A DNA stretch of 64,000 nt from Asticcacaulis currens (GTDB lineage: Bacteria > Pseudomonadota > Alphaproteobacteria > Caulobacterales > Caulobacteraceae): NCBI RefSeq assembly GCF_028550395.1, contig NZ_JAQQKW010000013.1, forward strand, positions 25,021 to 89,020. The letters are read 5' to 3'. Below, piece after piece: positions 8,675 through 15,917 of this stretch. A program made the position numbers and the translations under genes. A model generated the notes under the pieces. The model was given only the letters and a program-made list of their open reading frames with translations, was not told where the DNA came from and ran no database searches. The first letter of the stretch is position 1, and each line of letters starts with the position of its first letter.

Positions 8675-9424
8675 TTAGAAGGCGCCGATACCACGGCCGA
8701 GGGTGGCCGTCATAAGGATCAGGGCGAAGCCTGCCGTGATGATAAGTCCCCTCTGTCGCGCAATGATCGGCACGTCGCAGGGTTGGCCACGCCAACGAAA
8801 CAACAGCAGGGGAATGGAGGCGAGCCCAATCCCAAGCAGCGCATCACGTATTGTGGGAAGCCTGTCCCCCTTAAAAGGAAGGGCGGCGATTACAGCGCCC
8901 GCCGTCGCCGCCAACCACAGGATCAAGGCGGCCCGCCTGGCCCTGCGCGGGTCGCCCAGGACAGACGCAAACAAACGCGAAATCATCGCTATAACCCACA
9001 AATAGAGAACCGCCCCGAGGGTTGCGCCCACAAACGGCCACACGCCGTAGGGGCCGAGCAGGCCATAGGCAAAAAAGTATAGGTCACCGTCTCTGAACAG
9101 CATGGCCTTGATCAGATAGCCCGCCTCCCAGAACAGGCTGAGCGCCACGACCGTAATCAGGAACAGCCGCAGGGTCGCGTGTGATGCCGGGAGCCTTGCC
9201 GCAAGGGTCCCGGCCACCAGAGCGGCGACCAGATTGCCGATCGGTCCTCCCACTGCCACCCAGAACATGGGCACCGAGCAGGCGAACAAGGTCGTCGAGA
9301 CGTGGGTAATCTGCCCGCCTGCCAGTGCACAGGCAACGCCATGCCCCACAACTTCATGGCTGACCGTAACCAGACACATGGCCAGCACGCCCAAGGCAGC
9401 GACCGTGGCCGCATGATCTTTCAT
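8675..9424 (-). CDS. Multi-pass membrane protein, M50-metalloprotease-like with unusual HEVVGH motif
   Basis: A 249-residue polytopic membrane protein with roughly six hydrophobic segments. The first contains HEVVGHG at residues 23-29, and a following segment has WVAVGGPIGNL, resembling the glycine-rich second motif of M50/S2P site-2 proteases. The spacing is HExxxH, one residue longer than the canonical zincin HExxH, so protease activity is doubtful. The stop lies 2 bases from the convergent FAD-oxidase stop. Family assignment is an inference from the motifs and topology. Confidence 0.6.
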   Translation of the reverse strand: MKDHAATVAALGVLAMCLVTVSHEVVGHGVACALAGGQITHVSTTLFACSVPMFWVAVGGPIGNLVAALVAGTLAARLPASHATLRLFLITVVALSLFWEAGYLIKAMLFRDGDLYFFAYGLLGPYGVWPFVGATLGAVLYLWVIAMISRLFASVLGDPRRARRAALILWLAATAGAVIAALPFKGDRLPTIRDALLGIGLASIPLLLFRWRGQPCDVPIIARQRGLIITAGFALILMTATLGRGIGAF

Positions 9425-9720
9425 TCAGCGCCCCCACGTTGAGCGTTTTCGCCCGGAACATGCCCCCTTACCTTATCAAAGGCAAGCGACAGCTCCTGAG
9501 AAGACTTTATGACTAAATCATTATGCTTTTTGTTAGAAACATAATGATCTAGATTTTTGCTTTATCCCTCGCCGGGCGGTGGCTTCGTCACCTCGGCCAA
9601 CGCCAGCACGTGCATGGCGCCGATCTTGCGCGGGCTCTACAGATACGATGCCGCAGGATTGAACACACCATTGGTCTCAAACCCCTTTGCAGTGCAGGGA
9701 TTCGCCGTTAAACACACCTC
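9425..9720. other. Intergenic region with a 9-bp inverted repeat
   Basis: No gene is evident between the M50-like gene and yaaA. A perfect inverted repeat, ATCATTATG (9517-9525) and CATAATGAT (9540-9548), sits in an AT-rich patch and could be an operator or an RNA hairpin. It lies about 170 bases from the yaaA start and 95 bases from the divergent gene, in the promoter area of both. Confidence 0.4.
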
Positions 9721-10488
9721 ATGATCCTGCTGCTTTCCCCTGCCAAATCGCTCGACGAAACGCCGGTTTCGCCGCCCGTTCCCGCCACCGAACCGCGCTT
9801 TACGCGTGAGACACAAAGCCTGCTCAGGGTGATGAAGGGCAAAAAACCGGCAGACCTTCAGCGGCTGATGGATATTTCGGCCAAGCTGGGGGAACTGAAC
9901 CATCAGCGCTACAAAGCCTTTACCGATCAGCCGGCCCTACCCGCTGCCCTGATGTTCGATGGCGATGTCTATACGGGTCTGAAGGCGCGCGACCTCGATG
10001 CTGAGGGGCTGGCCTTCGCGCAGGACCATGTGCGCATCCTGTCGGGGCTTTATGGACTGCTGCGCCCGCTCGACCTGATCCGGCCCTATCGGCTGGAAAT
10101 GGGCACCGGTCTGGAAACCAGCAAGGGCAATACCCTCTACGCCTTCTGGGGCGACCGCATCGCCAAAGAGATCGTGGCGGATGCGAAAGCCACCGGCAGC
10201 GACACGGTGCTCAATCTGGCCAGTCAGGAATATGCCCGCGCCGCCCTGACCAAGGCGTTGAAGCTGAAAGTCATTGAGGTGAAATTCCTGGAGATCAAGG
10301 GCGACAAGACCTCGATGATTTCCTTCTTCGCCAAGAAGGCGCGCGGCCTGATGGCGCGCTACGTCATCGACCACCGCATCACCGATCCGCAAGCGGCCAA
10401 GGGGTTCGACTCCGAAGGCTATCGCTTTGTGCCGGAACAATCGTCAGAGACGGTGTGGACCTTTTCGCGTAAGCACGCCGACGTTTAA
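9721..10488 (+). CDS. yaaA: Peroxide stress protein YaaA (DUF328)
   Basis: A 255-residue YaaA family member. E. coli YaaA limits free iron and protects DNA during hydrogen peroxide stress. The N-terminal ILLLSPAKSLD is the family signature, and further conserved blocks are YTGLKA, ILSGLYGLLRPLDLI, PYRLEMGT and NLASQEY. Length is typical. The gene is convergent with the Sua5-type gene, and the two TAA codons overlap on the palindrome TTAA. Confidence 0.95.
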   Translation: MILLLSPAKSLDETPVSPPVPATEPRFTRETQSLLRVMKGKKPADLQRLMDISAKLGELNHQRYKAFTDQPALPAALMFDGDVYTGLKARDLDAEGLAFAQDHVRILSGLYGLLRPLDLIRPYRLEMGTGLETSKGNTLYAFWGDRIAKEIVADAKATGSDTVLNLASQEYARAALTKALKLKVIEVKFLEIKGDKTSMISFFAKKARGLMARYVIDHRITDPQAAKGFDSEGYRFVPEQSSETVWTFSRKHADV

Positions 10489-11417
10489 CCCACGAACCCT
10501 GCCGCGCGTTTGAGGCGGTCATTGATCGCCTCCCCCAGACCGTCCGACGGGATAGGCGCGACGCAGATACGGGCGGGCTTGTAGGCATCGGCTTCGCGCA
10601 GATAGGCGAACAGGTTGGCCGCCGCCTCCGACAGCTTGCCCGTCGGGCTGAGATTGAGGAGTGTCCCCGCAAAATCCACAGCCGTATCCACCGGTCCGAA
10701 AGCCAGGTACACACAGTCGGCGGGCGGGTTTTCCACATGAATATGCACAGGCGCATCGGGCGCGTAATGCAGGCTGAGGCGGCCCGGTGAGCGGTGCCCT
10801 TCGGCGGCGTCATCGGCCAGCGGTCCGACCACCGCCTCGACCTCTGACCGCGTCACGGCCCCGGGGCGCAGGTAACGCACCTCCCCCAGCAGGCTGACGA
10901 CCGAGGATTCCAGCCCCACCTGACACTCACCACCATCGACCGACGCCCCGACAAAGGCCCCGGTTTCGCTGAGGGCATCGGCAAAGCGCGTCGGGCTGGG
11001 GCGACCTGATCGGTTGGCCGAAGGGGCCACCACACCGCCCGCAAAACCTTCGAGAATAGCGCGCGCCAGTGGATGCGACGGCACGCGGATCGCCACGCTG
11101 TCGAGCCCGGCGCGCGCCAGATCACAGACCTTTTGCGTATCGCGCACCGGCACCACCAGCGTCAGCGGGCCGGGCCAGAAGGCCTGAGCCAGGGCTCGCG
11201 CACGATCGTCAAACACGCCGATGGCTTCGGCGGCCTCCAGCGACGCCACGTGCACGATCAGCGGATTGAAGCGCGGCCGGCCCTTGGCTTCGAACACCTT
11301 CGCCACCGCTGCCGTATCATCGGCACGCGCCCCCAGCCCATAGACCGTCTCGGTCGGCAGGTGGATCAGTTCGCCGCGTCCCAGCGCGGCAATGGCATCG
11401 TTTACGGTGGCGGTCAT
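10485..11417 (-). CDS. tsaC: L-threonylcarbamoyladenylate synthase, Sua5 type
   Basis: A 310-residue enzyme that makes threonylcarbamoyl-AMP from threonine, bicarbonate and ATP for the universal t6A37 tRNA modification. The YrdC domain occupies about residues 8-190, with PTETVYGLGA, the KGRPRFNPLIVHV motif and the SANRSGRPSPT loop. The C-terminal Sua5 domain (about 215-305) makes this the long form rather than short TsaC. I place the start at ATG 11417; its ribosome binding site (GGAGGAGA, 8-12 bases upstream) is contained in the end of the intergenic repeat at 11427-11602. Confidence 0.93.
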   Translation of the reverse strand: MTATVNDAIAALGRGELIHLPTETVYGLGARADDTAAVAKVFEAKGRPRFNPLIVHVASLEAAEAIGVFDDRARALAQAFWPGPLTLVVPVRDTQKVCDLARAGLDSVAIRVPSHPLARAILEGFAGGVVAPSANRSGRPSPTRFADALSETGAFVGASVDGGECQVGLESSVVSLLGEVRYLRPGAVTRSEVEAVVGPLADDAAEGHRSPGRLSLHYAPDAPVHIHVENPPADCVYLAFGPVDTAVDFAGTLLNLSPTGKLSEAAANLFAYLREADAYKPARICVAPIPSDGLGEAINDRLKRAAGFVG

Positions 11418-11426
11418 CACAAAATC

Positions 11427-11602
11427 TCTCCTCCCTGTGCGCAGGCATGGGGAGGTGGCGGCGAGCGAAGCGCGGCCGACGGAGGGGGGTGACTCGATCC
11501 CGAACAGGGTCCGAAGCCCTTGAAACAGAAGGGCTATCCTCCTCCACCCTCTACGCTGCGCTTGAGGGTCCCCCTCTCCATCGCTACGCGACAGGGAGGA
11601 GA
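11427..11602. repeat. Intergenic palindromic element, copy A (11-bp terminal inverted repeats)
   Basis: A 176-bp element bounded by perfect 11-bp inverted ends (TCTCCTCCCTG at 11427-11437, CAGGGAGGAGA at 11592-11602). Inside the left end is GGGGAGGTGGC, then a GCGA-containing spacer and GACGGAGGGGG, a module shared with copies B (18183) and C (57440). The element forms several G/C hairpins, carries no credible gene and resembles a MITE or mosaic REP. Its left end faces the tsaC start and supplies that gene's ribosome binding sequence. Confidence 0.8.
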
Positions 11603-11645
11603 AAAGGATGGCGCGCCATATCACACCACGGCGCGCGCGTAAGCC

Positions 11646-12914
11646 CTATTTCGTCGTGGCCGTGACCTTGAGATCGAGCGACACAGCATTCGGCACGGCA
11701 TCCGTGGCCGTCCACTCGCCCGAACCCACCCCGTAGTCCAGTCGATTGAGCCTGGCGGTGGCGGTCATCACCGCCTGTTTACCGTTGATTTTCAGCGTAA
11801 ACGGCAGGTCGAACGGTTTGGTCTGGCCGTGCAGGGTCAGGCGGCCCCTAGCGAGATACTTATCCGGCCCCGTCTGGGTGAAGGTCGTCGCCTTGAAAGT
11901 GGCTTTCGGGGTGGCGGCCGTGTTGAAGAAGCTGTCGCTTTTCAGCGTGTCGTCGCGGGTCTGGTCGCCGCTGTTGACCGAGGCCAGATCAATCACCACC
12001 GTCGCCTTCGACTGATCGAGGCGTTGCGGGTCGAAGGTGATGTCCGCCGTGTAGCTGCCGAAACCGCCCTTGATGGCCTCACCGTTAAAGGTGGTGGCAA
12101 AGTGGATATAGGAGGCCGCCTTGCTGACCGTCCAGACGGGCACGGCTGTGGATGAGGCTGTGGAAGACGACGCCGACCCTGTGGATGAGGCCGCTTCGCT
12201 GGTCACGGTTTCGGGCTCAGCCGAGGCCACCGTTTCCACCCGTTCGGGCGCGGCGACGGGGGCTGGCTCCGGCGCCTTGGCCCCGCGCATCATAAAGGTG
12301 GCCAGCACAAACGCCCCCGCCACCGCCACCGCCGGCACCAACCAGCGGACGTTCAGCGCGCTTTGCAGGATCGTCGGTTTGGGTTCCAGCCCCGGCAGGA
12401 TGCGCGTCACCGTATCGTCCTTGTGGACAAAATGGTGCATAAGCGCCGCGCCGACGTGCAGCGGGATCAGGACGTAGAAGATCAGCTTAGCAAACAGGCC
12501 ATGCAACGCCTCAAAAACCTCATGCGTGTCGTGGCCCAGCGGCAGGTGGGGGATCGGCACGACACCGAACCACAGGGTCGGCACCGGCACCTTCGCCGTT
12601 GACACCAGTGCCCAGCCGGTCAGCGGCAGGCCGATCATCAGCACATAGAAGCCGATATGCACGGCGCGCGCCGCCGCCATCTGCCACTTGGGGCCCTCGA
12701 TCTCCGGCGGGGCCTTATAGGCCACACGCAGGCCGATGCGCACAAAGGTCAGCAAGAGGATCAGAAAACCCACCGACTTGTGCATCTGATAGCGCGAGAA
12801 CAGGCCACCGTCCTTGTCCTCCAGCGTCCAGCCCAGAAAGACCATGTAGAAGATCAGGGCGGCCATGGCCCAGTGCAGGTAGCGCGAGGCGCGGTGATAG
12901 GTGGCGGGCGTCAT
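11646..12914 (-). CDS. Cytochrome b561 - YceI fusion protein
   Basis: A 422-residue two-domain membrane protein. Residues about 1-175 are a four-helix di-heme cytochrome b561 (YHRASRYLHWAMAAL and LHGLFAKLIFYVLIPLHVGAAL carry heme-ligand histidines). A fifth hydrophobic segment is near 190-208, followed by an Ala/Ser/Thr/Pro-rich linker (about 210-255). The C-terminal part is a YceI-like lipocalin domain (about 258-420) that in other proteins binds isoprenoid quinones. The fusion suggests electron transfer between a periplasmic isoprenoid or quinone and the membrane. The ATG at 12914 is preferred over 12947, which adds 11 residues. An operator-like palindrome lies 65 bases upstream. Confidence 0.9.
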   Translation of the reverse strand: MTPATYHRASRYLHWAMAALIFYMVFLGWTLEDKDGGLFSRYQMHKSVGFLILLLTFVRIGLRVAYKAPPEIEGPKWQMAAARAVHIGFYVLMIGLPLTGWALVSTAKVPVPTLWFGVVPIPHLPLGHDTHEVFEALHGLFAKLIFYVLIPLHVGAALMHHFVHKDDTVTRILPGLEPKPTILQSALNVRWLVPAVAVAGAFVLATFMMRGAKAPEPAPVAAPERVETVASAEPETVTSEAASSTGSASSSTASSTAVPVWTVSKAASYIHFATTFNGEAIKGGFGSYTADITFDPQRLDQSKATVVIDLASVNSGDQTRDDTLKSDSFFNTAATPKATFKATTFTQTGPDKYLARGRLTLHGQTKPFDLPFTLKINGKQAVMTATARLNRLDYGVGSGEWTATDAVPNAVSLDLKVTATTK

Positions 12915-12978
12915 GGGGCGACTCCTCAAATGTGCGTTGGTGAACACTATGCCGATGCGGTGTCCAAAATCAACGGCT

Positions 12979-13003
12979 ATATGTAACTAGTAAAATTACA
13001 TAT
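12979..13003. promoter_or_regulatory. Operator-like palindrome between cyt b561-YceI and acyl-CoA dehydrogenase
   Basis: A perfect inverted repeat, ATATGTAA (12979-12986) and TTACATAT (12996-13003), with a 9-base spacer lies in the 217-base divergent intergenic region. It is 65 bases from the cyt b561-YceI start and about 130 from the dehydrogenase start. The size and AT-rich arms suit a dimeric MarR- or TetR-type repressor; the regulator is unknown. Confidence 0.5.
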
Positions 13004-13131
13004 CAAGCCCGGCTCTGTTTTCCTGCACTTTTTCTCTTATGCCGTAAGGGAAGTTCACGGAACTGTGAATTTCCCTGCCGCCACGTCATGCGTCATCAGA
13101 ACATCAGTAGAATAAAAGCTGAGGAAATCCC

Positions 13132-14886
13132 ATGACCTACCGTGCCCCGCTCGCGGATCTCAAGTTCAGCCTGACGGCGGTAACGGGCATTGAGCGCCTG
13201 TACCAGAGTTCCGCCTATCCCGATTTCGACGGCGATCTGCTTGACGCGATTCTCGACGCCGCCGGGCAATTGTCCGAAGAGGTGCTGGCCCCGCTCAACC
13301 GCGTCGGCGATACGCACGGCGCGAAGCTCGAAAACGATAAGGTCATCGTGGCCCCCGGCTTTGCCGAGGCGGTGTCGGCCTTTGCCGAAGGCGGTTGGGC
13401 CGGCTTGGGGGCCCCGGTGGAACACGGCGGTCAGGCCATGCCCAAGGCGCTGGAAATGGCCGCCTATGAGATGTTCCACGCCGCCAATATGGCCTTTGCG
13501 CTTTATCCCACCCTGTCGCAGGCGGCCATCGAGGCCCTGCACCACCACGGCACCGAGCGTCAGAAGGCACTCTATCTGCCGCATCTGACCGGCGGGGAAT
13601 GGTCGGGCACCATGAACCTGACCGAGCCGCAGGCCGGCTCCGATCTGGCGCTTCTGACCAGTCAGGCCGTGCCGGACGGCGACGCCTACCGCCTGACCGG
13701 GCAGAAAATCTATATCACCTGGGGCGATCACGAAACGCGCGATAATATCCTGCATCTGGTGCTGGCGCGACTTCCCGGCGCACCTGAAGGGACACGGGGT
13801 ATATCGCTGTTTTTATGCCCGAAATACCTCGTCAACGACGACGGCTCTCTAGGCGAACGCAATGCCCTGCGCGCCGTCGGGTTGGAGCATAAACTCGGCA
13901 TCCATGCCTCGCCCACCTGTGTCATGGCCTTTGAGGGGGCGAAGGCCGAACTGGTCGGGCAGCCGCATCAAGGGTTGATGGCCATGTTCACCATGATGAA
14001 CGCGGCGCGCCTCGCCGTCGGGGTGCAGGGCGTGGGCATTGCCGAACGCGCCTATCAGCAGGCGCTGGCCTATGCGCGCGACCGTCGTCAGGGCAATTCA
14101 ATCCTCACCGGCGAAAAGAAGGCCCCGATCTTCGACCACCCCGATGTGCGCCTGATGCTGGCCCTGTCCAGAGCGAAGATCGAAGCGGCGCGCGGCCTCT
14201 GCCTGCTGACAGCCATGGCCGCTGACGACTACCGCCTGAATGCGGACGCTCGCGTGAAACGCCGTGAGGATTTTCTGGTCCCGGTCGCCAAGGCCTGGGC
14301 CACCGATATCGGTGTTGAAGTGGCCTCGACCGGGGTGCAGGTGCATGGCGGCATGGGCTTTATCGAAGAGACCGGCGCGGCCCAGCATTACCGCGACGCG
14401 CGCATCGCCCCGATCTACGAAGGGACCAATGGCATTCAGGCTGGCGACCTTGTGGGTCGCAAACTGGGGGACGACGCCGCTTCTGCTATAGAGCTTAAAG
14501 AGGACATACAATCCTACATCCAAAATAATAGTTTAAACGATAATTTTAAGAAATCGGTTGAAGCGCTGGAGGCGGCCCTGACGGCCTTTGAAGCCGCCAG
14601 TCTGTGGCTGGTGGCGCAGAAAAAGGCCCGACCAGCGGACGTACAGGCCGGGGCGACGGCCTATCTGAAACTGACGGGGGATGTGGTGGGCGGCTACGTC
14701 CTGCTGCGCGGCGCGGTCGCAGCCACAGCGCGCCTTGAGGCGAATGAGGGCGATCCGGCATGGCTGAGGGCCAAGGTCGAGCTGTGGGAGCTCTATGCGG
14801 CGCATATCCTGTCACATGCGCAGGCGCTGCAAACCGCCATCACGGCCGGAGCCGGACCGCTGGAGGCTTTATCGGAGGGCCTCTAA
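13132..14886 (+). CDS. Acyl-CoA dehydrogenase (large, C-terminal-extended type)
   Basis: A 584-residue flavoenzyme of fatty acid beta-oxidation, introducing the 2,3-trans double bond and passing electrons to ETF. The N-terminal, middle (TMNLTEPQAGSDL, flavin/substrate loop) and C-terminal (QVHGGMGFIEETGAAQHYRD and IYEGTNGIQAGDL, containing the catalytic-base region) domains are clear. A C-terminal extension of about 130 residues past the usual end is typical of the DUF1974-like or AcdA-long subgroup found in Alphaproteobacteria. The substrate chain length cannot be read. It is divergent from cyt b561-YceI and convergent with the protease gene at 14894. Confidence 0.93.
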   Translation: MTYRAPLADLKFSLTAVTGIERLYQSSAYPDFDGDLLDAILDAAGQLSEEVLAPLNRVGDTHGAKLENDKVIVAPGFAEAVSAFAEGGWAGLGAPVEHGGQAMPKALEMAAYEMFHAANMAFALYPTLSQAAIEALHHHGTERQKALYLPHLTGGEWSGTMNLTEPQAGSDLALLTSQAVPDGDAYRLTGQKIYITWGDHETRDNILHLVLARLPGAPEGTRGISLFLCPKYLVNDDGSLGERNALRAVGLEHKLGIHASPTCVMAFEGAKAELVGQPHQGLMAMFTMMNAARLAVGVQGVGIAERAYQQALAYARDRRQGNSILTGEKKAPIFDHPDVRLMLALSRAKIEAARGLCLLTAMAADDYRLNADARVKRREDFLVPVAKAWATDIGVEVASTGVQVHGGMGFIEETGAAQHYRDARIAPIYEGTNGIQAGDLVGRKLGDDAASAIELKEDIQSYIQNNSLNDNFKKSVEALEAALTAFEAASLWLVAQKKARPADVQAGATAYLKLTGDVVGGYVLLRGAVAATARLEANEGDPAWLRAKVELWELYAAHILSHAQALQTAITAGAGPLEALSEGL

Positions 14887-14893
14887 GCCCGAA

Positions 14894-15766
14894 TCAAGGC
14901 TTGCTCTTGCCCTGTCCGGCGGCCGAGGCACCGGACACTTTCGGTGCGCCTTTTTTCGGCAGGATGACCACGGGCGGCGGCGATGCCGATGAGGTGACGC
15001 CGGCCTTGACGCCCGGGGCCTGACCGCGGGCCGCAAACAACTGCTCGATGGTCTGGCGCACAAACACCGCGTGGGTGACAAGGCCCAGCTCAAGGCGCTG
15101 GGCATTGACCTCGACCTGCTTGGTCAGGATACCGGACACCAGCGTCACCTTCGGCATCTCGGTACCCGGTGCGCGCTCGGTATGTTCGGTCATGAAGACC
15201 GGCCCGCCGGAATTACCCGGAATGGCCGTCAGGTCGATCAGGAAGGTCGGGAAGCTGGATACCGGCCCGACCGGATAAGAGGCCAGCCGCCCGGCCCGCA
15301 GGATGGGAAAGCCGATCGTATTGGCCGAATAGCCATGCGGATAGCCGAGCGTCATCATCTCGTCGCCCGGTGAGACGTGCAACTGATCGAAGGAGCGCTC
15401 GTCGGCCAGCCAGCTCATCGGGATGGCCTTGTCCTTGTAGGACGGCGGCACCTGAACGGGGATGACGGCGATGTCCTGCTTGGGATTTTGCGTCCACATC
15501 GGCCCGGAATCGTTGCGGATGGGGATGCGGGTCGGGCTATATTGCCAGGTGCCATTGGCGGCCTTGACGCGCCAGCCGATACGCACTTCGTTCTGCGGCA
15601 TCCGCTCGAAGACGTGGGCGGCGGTCACAAGCACCACTTCGGGGGCGGCCCCTTCGCGCGGCACAGAGACGAGAAAGCCCGTGCCGACCATACGCTTCTG
15701 ATCATTGACCGGCTGGTCGATCTGAACGGTGGCTTCGATCAGGTTGAGGGTCAGGTCAGCATCCAT
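14894..15766 (-). CDS. Trypsin-like serine protease without signal peptide
   Basis: A 290-residue chymotrypsin-fold protease. The catalytic triad is visible: H51 in VTAAHVF, D98 in KQDIAVI and S186 in IPGNSGGPV. No signal peptide or transmembrane segment is seen, which is unusual for this fold; homologous DegP-type proteases are exported and have PDZ domains, which are absent here. The last about 45 residues are a Pro/Ala/Lys-rich, probably disordered tail. Substrate and role are unknown. A downstream start with an export signal was looked for and not found. Confidence 0.8.
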   Translation of the reverse strand: MDADLTLNLIEATVQIDQPVNDQKRMVGTGFLVSVPREGAAPEVVLVTAAHVFERMPQNEVRIGWRVKAANGTWQYSPTRIPIRNDSGPMWTQNPKQDIAVIPVQVPPSYKDKAIPMSWLADERSFDQLHVSPGDEMMTLGYPHGYSANTIGFPILRAGRLASYPVGPVSSFPTFLIDLTAIPGNSGGPVFMTEHTERAPGTEMPKVTLVSGILTKQVEVNAQRLELGLVTHAVFVRQTIEQLFAARGQAPGVKAGVTSSASPPPVVILPKKGAPKVSGASAAGQGKSKP

Positions 15767-15917
15767 ATCCTATGTCTTACCCCCCAAATGGGCCAAAACC
15801 ATGCCCAAAACACAGTCACGAATAAACAAGCCGTAAGTTGACGTCCGTTGGTGGATCGTATCAAGCTCTTACCTGTTCATCCTTGCGTCCCGGACGCAAT
15901 TTGTCAAAGGTGCCTCC

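Noticed and set aside
9570..9640. Short peptide-like stretch in the gap before yaaA (minus strand, KIGAMHVLALAEVTKPP...)
   Set aside because: Only about 22 residues before a stop and no start or family match; possibly a gene remnant, but not supportable.
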